Source: Amblyornis subalaris (taxonomy: Eukaryota; Chordata; Aves; Passeriformes; Ptilonorhynchidae). From it: a stretch of 64,000 nt of DNA. Below are positions 37,263-50,501 of this stretch, piece after piece. A model generated the notes under the pieces. That model ran no database searches. It was given only the letters and a program-made list of their open reading frames with translations, and was not told the origin of the DNA. A program made the translations under genes and the position numbers. The stretch is taken from NCBI GenBank assembly GCA_018881555.1, contig JACAXG010000007.1, positions 5,036,643 to 5,100,642 on the forward strand. The letters run 5' to 3'. Within the stretch, counting starts at the first letter, position 1. Each line of letters begins with the position of its first letter.

Positions 37263-38253
37263 CTTGCACATTATGTGTCTACTCAGATGAGGATGGATTT
37301 TAAATAAATAAAACCATCAACATAAAGAAAAGGTTTCTTCAAGGTTGCTAAATATGTTGCTGCTGACACAGAACCCTAAGGAATTTGCAATGGAATATTG
37401 AAACCAGGTAACTTGTATGTCACTGTATTCAGCTACAGTAGTAGAGAATAAAATTATTATTCATAATGCAAGCACTTTATCACTGTTCTTGCAAAAAAAC
37501 NTGCTGTGAACTTTGAGACCTTGAAAACTAATATGCCAGAAACAATAGTGGAGAGATGGGAATTTAGAAAAGGTAATTATTGAGCTGTTGTTAAATAAAA
37601 GCCCTTTTGGGTCCCTGTATCTGGAAACATAAAAAGAAGAAGAGAGCTTGCTAGCCGGAGAGCTACCAGAAAAATGCATTTTGAGTCAAATCATTTTAGA
37701 CTAGAGGGAATATAATTTGGGGTTTCACCGAACCTGTAGAGTTTAAATAAACAGTATCGAGAGTTTTGTTAAAATAAATAAAAATGTAAAGCTATTTCAG
37801 CTAAACACTTCCCTTTCCCCAGGGGAAATTAGCTGGTATTCACTGAAGCAGGGAGTGAGAGATGATAGAGGGTTAAGGAAAAGATGGGATCAACATCCAA
37901 CATACCATTTTTTATTGACTCACAGTAATCTGATCAACACTCTGGTCATAAAACTCATGAAAGCAAAGTTATACAACTAAAAGTATAGGGAACAGTTTAG
38001 AATAGTTTTAGTCTGAAATGGACCTCCTTTATTTAAAGGACATTCCCTTCCTTTTTTTTTTGGCCATTTTCATCCTGATTATTTTGCAGCTGTTCCCTGG
38101 TTTCTCAATTCTTTGCTCTCCTCTGTATTGTCAGGCAGACAAGACATGGCAGCTGTGTGAAATGGAGCCAAGTTCAGAAGCAGACTTGAATGGAGAGGGG
38201 AAATGTATTGGTTTTGCCAGTGAAAGAAGACTGGCTCTGTGTGTGTGTTTCAC

Positions 38254-38280
38254 TTTCCTGGGCTACCTTGGCCCAGGAAA
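38254..38280. repeat. Perfect 10-bp stem, 7-base loop hairpin
   Basis: TTTCCTGGGC (38254-38263) pairs exactly with GCCCAGGAAA (38271-38280) around the loop TACCTTG. The stem contains GC pairs, so it is more stable than the AT palindromes elsewhere. It lies just after a short (GT)n run. No protein or RNA gene is recognised around it. Confidence 0.9.
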
Positions 38281-38511
38281 CCCAGGAGAGAGTTTTCTAT
38301 ATTTCCAGTAAGGGNTTTTTTTGTTTGTTTTTGTCTGATCTGAGCTATTGTCTCACAGCAGTTTGTGGTAGGGGTCAAGAATCTGATTTGTGTGCTTAAG
38401 CACACATGTACAGGCTGCATTTCAAGTGAATGCATGTCTGGGACACAAATTCAGAAAAATTGTCACGAAACTAAGTATTTAGAAGGCATACTTTTGTATT
38501 TTATTCTACAG

Positions 38512-38584
38512 TGGTTTTGTATTTGTTCTTTGCAAGCTGAGAAAGAATTTCAGATTTCCAGTATGACTGATAGAGATGTCTGAG
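38512..38584 (+). other. Possible 73-base exon, unknown gene
   Basis: A fair acceptor (TTTTATTCTACAG, ending 38511) and a good donor (GAG followed by GTAAGC at 38585) bound 73 bases. Of the three frames only one stays open almost to the end, and it hits TGA at 38581-38583. Any exon would therefore be non-coding or a terminal coding one. Could be coincidence. Confidence 0.15.
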
Positions 38585-40853
38585 GTAAGCATNAATATTT
38601 TCTTACCTATTATCATGTTTTGCTGGTTTAAAATCTCTTTTGTTCTATTAGAAGGTAGTATCTTTGTGCATCCAACTTTTACCTTTTTGAATGCTGAAAG
38701 TTTTATTATTTTATTTGAGAAATACATGCACTGAGATCTGTAACATTGTTNGGATATGATTAGTCTGCCTTGCAATCCTGTGGCCTTAGTGACCTTAGTG
38801 TGGATGGAAATCCTGATAAATGGAAATATTTAGGAACCTTCAGTCAAAAATTAGAAGAGGAAAAGAATTTTTTGGAAGAGAACATGTACATCCTACTGTG
38901 AATATTACCTTTCAACCAGGGGTTCAGAAAGCTTTTCAGCTGGATACAGCTTCTGTTATTGCATGGTGGGAAACTGAATAGGGGAAGGGTAAGTGCAGGA
39001 GTTCTGATAGGATCACATTCTTTACNTATCTTCACAAATTTATTACTCTTACTGGTTTAAACTGTATTCAGGAAGAAAAAAAGGATCCTCATTTTACTTC
39101 AAAATACAGATCCTCATTGTATTACATTTTAAGTACAAAGCATGCAAGCACACCGTCACACTAAAATTATCTGCTGTTTGTGTTCTGAGCAAGAAAAAAA
39201 AAATAACCACTTTGATCAATTTGCTGCCTTGAAGTGCCCTATAATTTAACCATTACCGAATTTTATTTGATAGTGGCTCCACCAAATGAGCTGCTTTAGA
39301 AATGAGAAATGTCTGTGTCAATTAACACTCCTGTTGCTTGTGCATCATTTGTCTAAATAAAAATGTAAGCACTGAATTTCAGTGGGCTATAGAGCACGTT
39401 ATTATACTAAAATTTGTATTCTTTTTAGTTCACTTGCACTTNGGAAATATGTGTCCATGTCTGAATGCTGACAATATCTTCATAACCNCCTCAACAAAGC
39501 TTTAGATTAGAACTACTGGAATACAAGCAATATTTTAATGAAGGGACTGATGCTTTGGTGAGATCAGTAGGCCTAGCAGGAAGGGATGAAGATTTTGTTA
39601 GTGATAGTTCTCTTAAATCCATGCTACAGTAACTGTCAAATCAATTAAAAAATGTAGCAAGACGCAATAAAATGGAATTTAGGGATCTTTTCTCGGTTGT
39701 TCTTTAATAAATAGGTGTGCTCTGGGATATTTTCATGAATAGACTCTTGTTTTAAATATGCTTTTAAGTTGTTTNCTTTCCTTGAAACCATTTCTAACAC
39801 ATGTCCAATTATCACAGCTCTTGATGGACGAGGTCCAAAAGTGGATAGGACTTGTGTGTGCTGATGCTTATCCAGCGGATTAATAACAGTTGGTAGAAGA
39901 GCACAATCGTGGTGTGTTCACCCCTCATCCCCTTCCCTCCCTGTTCCATAGTGTGCTGTCTTTTCCAATCTGCTGTGAGCCACAGTGCTAGGACAGTAAC
40001 AAAGNGTGCTGTCTGGGCAAATCTACTTAACCACCTCTGCTTTTGCTCTGTGCAGCAGTGTCACTTCTTTTCCCTCTCTCACTCTTGTAAACAATGTTTG
40101 TATCACCTGGAAAGAGCAGGAATTAATGAGTATCCTGACTGATTAGTTTGAAAATGCCCCACTACACCTGGCTTATCTCAATGTTTTGCTTTCTTCCTAT
40201 AATGTGTTTTATATCTGAATGCACCCAAGGTAGGGCTGATCTCACCTAATCCTAGCCTTTCTGTCTTAGACACCAGGATACTCAGTTGTCCTAAAATATC
40301 TTAAAACCAGAGGACTGACCACTCTACTGAGACCTTACATGTAACTTTCACCTGAAGAAATGTGAGAGGCGTCCATCCTGCAAAGTAATTCCTCTGGTAA
40401 ATACCACATGCCTGCTTGTGGGTAGCTTGTTCCCATGGGTGAGCTTTCCATATACACAGAGGACAACATTTCTGTGTATTTGTATTGTGCCTCTTGTGAG
40501 ATTACAAAATAAGGGTTTTTTTCTGAATTGTGTTTCTTTTGTTTCCTTTTGTTTGAACTTCGGAGGTTGACTTCATTGGTTACAGGACAATGTCTGTTGT
40601 GTTTGCTTTGCATGGATTAGGAGAACTAGCTAGTAATTCTGCTGACCTCTTGTGACCTCTTAGTGCTCCTCTACCCAAGATCTGCTGTCTGAAAGCTTGC
40701 ACTGATGATACCATTTTGCCAGTGCTATATAATTCAGCCTGTAAGGGGGAAAAGATGGTTGATGATGACCGCTATGGTTTCCTCTACTTGCACTTGAATG
40801 ACAGTGCTTTTTTAAAAAAGCTTTTAGGTAGTAATGAACTTTGGGCCTGTATG

Positions 40854-40867
40854 AAAAAAAAAAAAAA
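40854..40867 (+). repeat. A14 homopolymer
   Basis: A run of 14 A with no identifiable retrocopy upstream. Confidence 0.85.
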
Positions 40868-42641
40868 TGTTAACCAAAAGAAAATTGTGTAAACCTAAAA
40901 TGAATCTGTAAAAGTATAGGAGAGAAAAAAAACCCTATATTTTTGGCAGAGAGAAGATGATGTTTTTTTTGTTCTTCGTTTCAATGAGTTCATTTAGTAC
41001 TGCACACACTTTCTTTCTTACATATAGTTGTAAGGGAGATAACTGAGGATAATAGGTAGGCTGAAGATTGTGGTTGCTAAGTAAGGTGCATTTACTACTA
41101 TGCAGCAGTAGACCTGCAGTGGATTTTCTATGCTGTTTATATTTGCTTTTGTTTAACAAATAGAAAATAGTATTTGTTTCAAATGTTTGAATATGCGTGT
41201 TTGTTTGCACACCTTAATTCCCCTGCTAAAGCCTATAGTTCCTCTGCTTTAGGCCAAGAAAGAATGAAATTGCATAAATCCAAACAATTTGAAAACATTT
41301 TCTTCTGTATATCCAATCTTGTAACTTGCCTTACCTTTCATACATTAGGTACTTTCCACTGAAACTTTCCCTTTCTATGATTGTCCGTGGTAGAGGAATA
41401 CAGGTAATGGTAAGAAGGGCCAGTCTTAAAAAAACTCCTTTAATTTGGTACTACAAGCTGGGGTTTTACAAAAAAAGAGCCCTCTAAATTTACGATGTGC
41501 TTGGTAAAATANATCATTCTTGGAGTTTGCCACGTCAAAGCTGTCGTTAAATGTTGTACGTACGAGTAGTAACTTTTTATAGAAAACAAATTTTGCCCTA
41601 TCACCCGGCATCAGATATCTTGGAAAAAATGCAGTCGTATTAACTTACGTGCATGGTCATTGTATCTGCGTTATCAAAGCTTTAAACAGAAATCAAATGT
41701 ACTCAAAAGAGAAAATGGAGCTGTATTCAAATGGTCTGCATTCTGCTGGTGTTCCTGAACCTGCTGTTTCCTAATTGCATCTTGATGGCTCCCATTTTAT
41801 CTCAGCTGTTTATTTAGAGTGTCTGGATTGCTTTTTAGAGGCTCTCAGGATGTGTTGACCTTTATTGACCAGATACATGAATTTACTGCAGTATTTCCCA
41901 GGATGAAAAAAACCCAGGAATACTGTCTTCAGCTGTGTATACATTTTACAGGTTGTCTTCAGTTTTGTGTCCTCTGGACTGAGAGTGATAAGTGATGAAG
42001 ACATACCTGACTTAATTAAGAGAACTGACCATTTTAAGGTGCTAGAGTTACTTTATTCTGTTCCTAAAGTTTAAAATACATCTGTATTCAAACTCTTTCA
42101 GAGTGCTCTTAATATTCAGCCGTAACTTTGTATCTTTTGTGCACATCTGCAAACTGCATGGGATGAAGTGATCCTGTCAGGAGGACTCTGAAAAAAAGTT
42201 ACAAGTAGAAAACCATTGTTTAAAAAGTGAGATTAGAATAGCAATAGCTGAAGTCATAGTAAAATACAATTCCATTCAGATACAGATTCAGTTTGTTTCG
42301 TTTATGTTTTTTATTATTTTGTTACTATTATGAGAATTATTTTTTTTTTACTGTTATGTAGGAAACTTCTCACTACTAAACTTTTAGACTTGACTTGGTA
42401 TTGTGATCTCTTGTTGCTTTCTCAAGTATTAAGTTGAGTATCAAGGTATTAGTTCTCTTGATTCTGAGTATCAGTTTCTAATTTAAGTCTGAGCCTTTTT
42501 AGCTCAGCAGTACCTTTTCTGCCAACACGCACATGTCAGGAGAACAGCTGGTGTTTATGAACACCTTCATGGTTTGGAGTTTTAGCTTTTACTTATGTAC
42601 AGTCTTCTGTCCAGATATTTCACTGAACCAGTGTTAGTAAA

Positions 42642-42656
42642 TTTTTTTTTTTTTTT
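42642..42656 (+). repeat. T15 homopolymer
   Basis: A run of 15 T in AT-rich sequence. No recognisable element is attached. Confidence 0.85.
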
Positions 42657-45600
42657 GCTTGCTAATGGTGTGTCTATGTGTGTGTAGGCACATGAACTTC
42701 CTGGATTTAACCTGAACAGAGGAAACACACAACCTGTAGTAGCAGTGCTTACTTCTCTGAATCCATTTAAATTTCCTCCATGTTTCACAAATGAATGCAT
42801 GCATATTCTTTATTTAAATAATTATGTTAGGAACTGGGGATGGTATTGAATGATCAGTGTATGCAGCTATGTAATATTATTTTCATAAACTTTCAGTTGC
42901 TTTTACATGCAAGTATCAAATATGAATGCTCTCATTAAAAAATCGGGAAGCATAAAGCCCTATTAATTTCCAAGATGTTCATATAGTACAAAAATTAAAA
43001 CTTTTCTCTCTATGTAGCAGCTGAAAGAAAGAATATTCAGCTTTTAGGCCACATTCAAAATATACCCCATTCACCACTTTTCGTGTGTAAGGACCTTGAA
43101 ACTTGTCTGGCTATTCCTTGAAAGATGGTAACCTTTTGGCTAAGCAAACCTTAGATTATGATCTCCAATACTTTGATCCACAAATCAGAATGCATTTTAC
43201 AAAAGGCAGTCAGTCATACTTCATGAAGATGTGGCTTTTTAGTAACACTTTAGTTGATCACGTGGAAGAAAATGGTAATGACAGGAGGTGATATGGTCTA
43301 CAAAGGGGCAACAGTACTCTTGAAGTTTTTCAAACCTGCTGATTTCTTGAAAAGCATTGTTTGTCTAGGAATTACTTTAATTATCCAAGATGCTTCAACT
43401 AATAAAACTAGCCACTAAAACATTCTTAATTTTCTTTCAAAATTCAGACCTGTAAATATATTTTAACGTTTGCAAATATATTAAAAACTCAGGATAATTT
43501 TAACTGCCTAATGTGACTTAGTACTTGTTATTCCTAACACAGTTTGTATATAAAAATGATTTGTCAAAACAAGAGATATTTGTGTGGAAGGAGGTGAAAG
43601 GTGCAAACTTTTTGAAGAAAACATTTTAGAATAGATATTAAAATATGCATGTAGCAACAGCAATAGCTGTATGAGAGTTAATCACCACACACTATGTTCT
43701 CATGTTTATCCAAATGACAAAATTATAATACTGACTTGTAGTGAATCATACTATCCAGATGAGTGTTACATTGGTAACATTTTCAATGCATAGTGGAAGC
43801 AAGATGCTTCTGTTCATTATCTGATGTCTAAATCCAAAAGAGGACAGACAACTGAAAAAATTCTTCACAAAAGCCGCTTTTTAATAAAAACGTACTATCC
43901 TGCTTTCTCTTGTTAAACATCCATCAGTGACATTTTAATGACATGGAATTCCTACACCTGAGGAAGAAGCTCCTTGTTTGTTTTGAATATACCTTGGGAC
44001 TCCACTTGAAGTCACATTCTCGTTAATAACTCAGTGTTATTCTTAACTTGCGTGTAGCATACATTGCCATTTTGGGAAATAATGTTGACAATGTTATTGA
44101 TGGAATTTGTATCTAAAAATCAGTTTATATTAAACTGGTGTGAAAAGAAATGTATTGAAAGAGCATGCAGAAGAAAGCAGGATTTTTTTCATCCTAAGCT
44201 GTTTTGAAAATGCTTTTAACAGTGACATTTTGGCTTAGGCAGCAGCATACCTCAAGCAATACTCTGAGTTATTTTGATGAATTTCAGATTTCCTTCTTTA
44301 AATTCTTTCCATTCCAGTTTGATTTTGGTCTGGAAGTATTGTCAAAGTGAGTAAGTGCTATTTGATAAGAAAATCCTCATAAAAAGCCTTCTTTAGTGTG
44401 AGTTCTTNATTGCATTTACAGACTCACATCTACTTATGTACTTATGTTTCATCTTGGAAAGCTTATATGGGATTGCCTGGTTTTCACCTTGGAATTTTAA
44501 TGCAAATTTGTGGATTCAAACACCAAAATAATTTGTTTAAGCAGATGTTTTTTGGAGGAGTGAGGGAAAACAGTAAGATTCAACTTTCAGAGAAGTTTGG
44601 AGAACGTTCATGCAAGACAGGAGACCTAATCTTAGGGAAGTGCACAGGCTTGCTCTGAGGCAAAAAGAGTAAGGGCTGGTAAAGTGATCTGTTTAGAGAA
44701 TGCAGACTATATACCAAAAGAATACAGAGAAACAGAGCAGGNACTTTATTCAGATCGTTGGATTTAATCCAAAAATATCATTGTCTGACACTGCTTTGAT
44801 GTTATTGTAGCATGATGCAAACACAAAAACGGTTCTCTGCTTGATTCATTGATATTGCAGTCAGTCTTGCCATCTACATTCTATTTTTTTTTCAAGTAAT
44901 CCAAGTAGCATGTGTGTATTTGTATGCTGTATGTCTACATAACTCTAAAAATATATGGATTACTGGAGGTACATTTCCTTTGCTAANACCAATGTAATTG
45001 GAAAATTCACTAACCACAACACAAATATTCAGTTCTGTACATTACCCTCCGCCCCAATAACAGGCTTAAGTTTGTTTTTAAAGCTCAGATATTTAGATTG
45101 CTAACCAAAAGTTAATTCAAGGGTTAAAAATAGTATTGCTCTATTAATTATAGACAGTATTACAGAATTAGGAACTGTTTTGGAAATGTACATGGATGAA
45201 CAAAGAATTTTTTTGTCTTCTTAATAAAATAGAGTTTGGCAGATAGTACACTCAAAGCTATTAAATAATTGAATTTATGTGCAGCATAAATACCAGGTTG
45301 CCATGACATTACAGATACTTCAAAGAAGCTTTTGGTACCAAAACTGCTGCTGTTAAGAATGTGCACTCTAAATAGAGATTGCATTACTCCTTTCCAGATG
45401 ACAACAATGAATTTTTAGAACCTTTTAAAGTAGTTTTTTTAACACTTTCTACAGTGAAATGTCAAAGGAGAAGTAAATTAAATATAACAAAATAAGTTAG
45501 AAATATGTGTGTGCACACAAGCACTAATAAGAAAGAGCAAGGTTATAAGGAACTATGACTAGGACTTACAAAGAATTAAAGGACAGACTCATAAATTGCC

Positions 45601-46167
45601 TTATTAAAATACTTTTTTATTTTTTCCCTTCTATGATGTAAAAACTCAGACTGATCAGCCATACTTCTTGGAAAAGAGTAACTGCGAAGGCTCCCTGAAG
45701 GCCTGAAACTGAAGTAACAAAGCTTTATAGTTTTAACTTTATGTATCTTTGATTTTAGAAATAAAATAATTTAGAAACCTTTTAATGGCAGGTTGGAAAA
45801 GACTAAATGACAATGGTACAAGAGAATATTTTTATTTCTTAACCGAAACCAAATCTTTTTCCAAAACCAATTTCAAATGGTATCATTTTCATACTGTGCA
45901 GGAGGCAGTTTTATTCTGAAAGTCCGACCTGTGATGAGACCGTGTTGGTCTTCTCCAATGTGCTTTCATTTATCACATTTTTCAAACAAAATTCTTGCCA
46001 GAGCAGGGCTCACCGAGTGCTGTGTGCCTGTGTAGCTTAAGACACACTTAATTTCATTGATGAACCTGTAGCATGTGTGGTCTTGGGAACATTAGAATTG
46101 ATCCTTTGCCTTTGGTCACCTCAAGGGATGTTTTCCCATGGCAAACATCTTAAGCTTCTTTGTTGCT

Positions 46168-46346
46168 AAATAATAGGACAAGGGGAAATGACCTCAAGTT
46201 GCATCAGGGGAGGTTTAGGTTGAATATTAAGAACATTTTCTTCACCAGAAGGCTTGTCAGGCATTAGAACAGGCTTCCCAGGGAAGCAGTTGAATCACTG
46301 TCCCTGGAGGTCTCTAAAAGATATCTAAAAACTGCCTGNGGAAGAG
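46168..46346 (+). mobile_element. CR1 internal/3' UTR fragment, + strand
   Basis: AGGACAAGGGGAAATGACCTC, GGTTTAGGTTGAATATTAAG and the following TTCTTCACCAGAAGG...GGCATTAGAACAGGCTTCCC match the CR1 segment just after ORF2 (CR1 copies read AGGACAAGGGGAAATGGCCTC...GGTTTAGATTGGATATTAGG). GAATCACTGTCCCTGGAGGT follows in the expected order. The extreme 3' end with octamers is missing, so the copy is truncated at both ends or has been interrupted. A GC-richer block of unknown origin begins about 90 bases further on. Confidence 0.92.
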
Positions 46347-46439
46347 GTTTGTGTGTCAAACATACCACCTACTATTGCAACATTGGTGACAGCACAGCAA
46401 GCCTTAGAGAAAGGTTTTACAGGAGGGGAATGGGATTCC

Positions 46440-46960
46440 TTTTAAAAACAAAACTGGAGTGACCCTTTGATCCTCACCTAACTGCTCCCAAGCGCCAGGA
46501 CACATCTTCTCATGCTCTGGGCTGAAAGTCATGTACCCAAATGCTCGTTGTATCCAGGCAGCCTGTCTAATCTGGATCTGCTTGCTGGATGCTGTGGAGC
46601 ATGGTGGTCCTGGTGCCAAATCCTGCCCACGATCCTGGATTTTCCCAGGATGGCCATACCTGCAGATCTGGGAGACTCTCTCTGTGCCCTGTTGGAGCTC
46701 ACTGGAATGACTCCCAGGATTTCTTTGCTGCCTCTCTTCTGGATGTCCAGACAAGCAGCACATGAGATGTGTGTGGTGCTCAGTTTTACAGAGAGGCTGA
46801 TTTTGGGGCTGTTAGCTCCTGCCATTTATACTTCGCCAGGGTCTACCTTTCCTGTGGCTTCCACACCCACCTGGCCTCGTAATTCCTGTCCTAGTGCTCT
46901 TATTGGGGCTCTCTGTAGGAAAACAACTTTTCTTGCTGCTGGATGCCATGTACTGATGGC
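46440..46960. other. GC-richer block of unknown origin
   Basis: Composition is clearly richer in G+C than in the flanks, and frames of about 100-150 codons stay open on both strands (plus 46512-46967, minus 46404-46763 and 46529-46825). None resembles a known protein. A 7-bp stem (ATCCTGG/CCAGGAT, 46632-46651) lies within. It starts soon after the broken end of a CR1 fragment, so it might be another retroelement (for example an LTR or an unfamiliar CR1 segment) that interrupted it. This is not established. Confidence 0.35.
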
Positions 46961-49900
46961 TTTCTAGTTAGCAGTTACATTGTGCTGCTGTGTTTGCTGT
47001 CCATATTTTGATAATTCTTGGGGCAATTATACAGCACCTCAGCTATATAATTCAGGCAGGGAATGACCTGGGGAAAACATACCTGGGGTCGTGTTTCATG
47101 CAGGCTGGGCAGGTCTCTTCCTCATAAGCTCTCTGTGTTCCTTGCAGTGTCTTATGATTGACACCAGATGGGGGCTCTGATTCTTAGCAGAAGGAGATTC
47201 CTTGCCTGTTGGGGGGGGGCATTGGCTGCTAGGATCCTCTGTGGTCCGTGTTCAGCTGTAATTTGAGTAGGAAGGAGGTGCACANGCATGAGACTTTTCT
47301 GGGACAGATCAGCTGAGGTGAGCACAGGTGAAGTGCAGAAATTTTTTTTGTCTATGGATTAATTTTGTCTCTTCCTTCAGAGTCTATTATTCTCTGGATA
47401 ATTGTTTCCTGGTTTTGCTTCTGAACCCTAAAACCNTTTTTTGTCTTACTGTTAACTAAGTAGCCTGGAAGACTCTTAGAATAACCCTTCTTAAATAGAG
47501 CTGAATTTCTTTGCAGTTTGTAAAGATGCTTGCAGACGATCTCTCCTTTAACAATTTTTGACATTTTCATGAAAGTTTCTAGCAGGCCTGACCTTCAGCA
47601 ATTCTTCTCTAACTTCCTCAAGTCGGATGCCAGAACTAAGAGCTTCTCCCTCTGAAGTTTCTTTCTTTTAGTGGCAGCTTAATAGGAACTTTTGACACAG
47701 CCTGGTCTTATGAGTACACCTCTGTGGAGAGGTTCATTTTGGACAGACAAATCACAACAGCTGCAGCTGAAATCTTTGTGCTCTGANTGATGGCTAATCT
47801 AAAAGAAGGCTTTTAATTTTTTAAGGTTTTGGGTGGTATTTTTTAAGATCTATCCCTAAAAGACCCGTGCTTATTCATTGTCCTAGACACACGACAACAC
47901 AGTCGAGATGCAAGGGGTAGGATTTAATTAGGCTTCAGCTGTACTAACTCATCTGGGAATTATTCAGCACTAATTCAAAAAGGGTAGGTCATGATTTTTC
48001 TCTGGTGGAAGCCTGGATTGCTTCCTGATTAACATTATTGTCCACAAGATGAAGAAGTGGCCTGGTACCAAAAGCCTTGTGTACCACCTGGGTGTTGGCA
48101 CTTGTAATTACCGATGTCACCGCTCTCTGTGTCAGGGTGGAGACAGGAAGGNAAGAGTATTAAGAAGGTGCTGTGAGGGTTACATTTGTTATCTTGTCTT
48201 GAGAAGCTGAAAAAAAAACAAACCCAAACTAATATTCTTTCTTAAAAACAGCCACTCGTCGCTGCTCTATTAGAATGCTTAGCAATATTTCCCAACATCT
48301 GAAAATAAAAGCCAGTATATACAAACTTTGCTGTAGGGAATTTAAACCNTAACTGAAACTAACACCAAGGTCCTGATCATATTTCTTTGGCAGCCTCGAG
48401 CCTGTGAGCGGAAAGCAGACATCTCCTTACATGTCTGCTTTTCCCCTCAACGTAGCACAGCAAGTAACTGTTAGGTATTCGTTTCCCCCAAAGAAATAAT
48501 TATTCTGTTTCTGTGGTTTCTGCACTCCCACAGCTGCTTCTGGCTGAACATTTCTCTTAAATGAAGTAATTTCAAGAGTGGCTTGTGTGCTTGGATTGTA
48601 GTCTGAGGACAGATACAAAATCCATGAAAATNACAAATTTTGGGAGGGATAGGAGGGAACTGGCTTAGATAGTGACAGTGAAAGAGATCTGCTAGACCTT
48701 ACAGTAGTTTTGCTAAATGAATTAAAAATTTGAGACAGAACTGAACTCTCACTAAACTTCATAGCATGTAGGAATTTTATATTGGTCTGAATTACACAGC
48801 TGCTTTTTATATATTTATGAAGTAAAACCTTTTCTTTCCCAAATTAACATAGATGATGTCGGCTTACATGAAACATTCAAAAGGACAAGCAGTATTTTCT
48901 ATTTAAACTAAGTTTAAGCTTAAAAAATAAATAAAAGACTGATGATTCATTAAGTCAATGGAACTAACTTGGTAGAATTCCCATAATGAGAATGTTTGCT
49001 TCCTATAGAACTTTAGGAAATATTTTGGTTCATTAGAGATAACATCTGGTCAGCTGTAAGAAGTTTTTCATACTTCAAAAATGTTTTTATAGGAGACTCT
49101 GCTAATGTAGATATTTCCACTGGCAGCTGGTTCTAAACTGAGGATAATGGATTCATCTATCAAGGGAAACAGTATACATATTCAATCTCTTGCCACCGAA
49201 GTTATAAGGATTTCATGTAAATGTGAAAAGAAAGGAGTATAACAGATGACTTCAGGCTTGTTTAATGTTCTTTCTCTGATTTTTCAACTCTAGGCGTATA
49301 AGAGTGCTGTGCATTTATCTTCTAATATTGATACATATTTTACCAACTCAGTATACAATTGGTTCTGCTAAAAATCCTATCAACCCTTCTGTTATACATA
49401 ATATTTTCTTGAGAATGTTGTTTCATTTAGTTCTCTGTTTGAGCTAAAATGTCCAAGGTAACATTACCAGTCTCACACAGAATTTTGTCACGTATCTGCT
49501 TATGCCTGTTGCTGGAACACTTAGCTTGGTAATTGGAGGGATACGTACATCAGATTCAATTTTCAATCTGTTTCATCCATTGAGATTTAGCTTTCCATCC
49601 AGTGATCTAGTCTGTGATTTTAAAGATAGCTCACCTCGAGAATATAAAATTATCTGTCAATTAGATAGTTTCACTAATCTGAAAGACTGGTGTGCTTTTG
49701 AAAAGTGTGNTTTTTTTTTTAATGTATCTTATGCTATGGTCTTTTTGCTGGACACGAGTTTTGGCAGTGGTTTCATTCTGTAATGTTGCAGCTTTTTTGT
49801 TTTCTTTTTCTATGGATTCTTTAGCCCAANACAATTGCAATTCAGTCTTCTGCCAGTCTTCGTTGCTTCCCTAGACTTTTTCTCTTGCTGTCACTGAATT

Positions 49901-50238
49901 GGTATTATAGCAGAAAGGATTGCATTTTATATCTAATATCAGAGTCTTTTTATGAAGTAGAATAATTTGTANGTACACATGTAACATACAGAGATACACA
50001 TTTGGGGGAAAATAATTTGAATGCTATTAATAAGCAAAGTAATGCATTTAAAATGGAGGAAATACCAGAATGAAAATTTTTTTTTCATACAAGCTTAATT
50101 GGCTTTTCCGTGTGTGTTACGTTCTTTAATTAGATGATCACTCACTCTTTCCCCAGTCAGAGCCCATGTCCAGGGTGCCCTGTGTTGCTGCCTGTGCAGA
50201 TATTCACAGTGTCTCCTTACCATCCCTCTGACATAAAA
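46961..50238. other. Unique non-coding stretch
   Basis: No gene recognised. A G9 run lies at 47211-47219. The part from about 47370 to 47690 has a faint resemblance to old CR1/L3 sequence on the minus strand, but it is too weak to call. The rest appears unique. Confidence 0.5.
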
Positions 50239-50501
50239 CGGGATGCTGGCTCAGAAACTCGGGAGCTACAGCTTTGCATGGATGATGGATCCCGCCCTCC
50301 GGGGGGTACCGGGGGGTTGTGTTTGGAAGGGAGGAACTATGTGGGGAGCCTGACACGTTGTCCGTGGAGCCTGGGCCAGGAGGCTGGGTGCGCGTGCGTG
50401 CACACCTGTCTGAAGGAGTGGCATCGATTTCACCNGCCTCGGCGGGTTTCAAGGTTGATGAACCGACACTTGCCGCTAGGGAACAACAAGCAAGCAGCTC
50501 C
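50239..50501. promoter_or_regulatory. Compact CpG-rich cluster
   Basis: I count 16 CpG dinucleotides in 263 bases, while the surrounding kilobases have very few. The cluster contains GC-rich runs such as CCGGGGGGTACCGGGGGG (about 50299 onwards) and GCGCGTGCGTG. Frames are open on both strands (plus 50134-50517, minus 50204-50521) but have no recognisable motif. A small CpG island marking a promoter or enhancer is one reading; a recent GC-rich insertion or an exon is another. It is not a CR1 that I can recognise. Confidence 0.4.

Larger units (their letters stand above)
34191..46167. other. AT-rich unique non-coding stretch
   Basis: No gene or mobile element recognised over about 12 kb. Listed separately are a recursive-splice-like AG/GT junction (37255/37256), short inverted repeats at 36506 and 38254, a possible 73-base exon (38512-38584) and homopolymers. 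Frames are mostly under 100 codons with no known motif. Consistent with the inside of a long intron or a gene desert. Confidence 0.55.

Noticed and set aside
46022..46060. Short resemblance to the start of a mitochondrial tRNA-Phe (TGTAGCTTAA)
   Set aside because: The match is only about ten bases; no tRNA fold or adjoining rRNA-like sequence follows, so there is no support for a nuclear mitochondrial insertion.
47370..47690. Possible ancient CR1/L3 on the minus strand
   Set aside because: Only loose word-level similarity without several landmarks in order, unlike 17280-17720 and 33490-34190.
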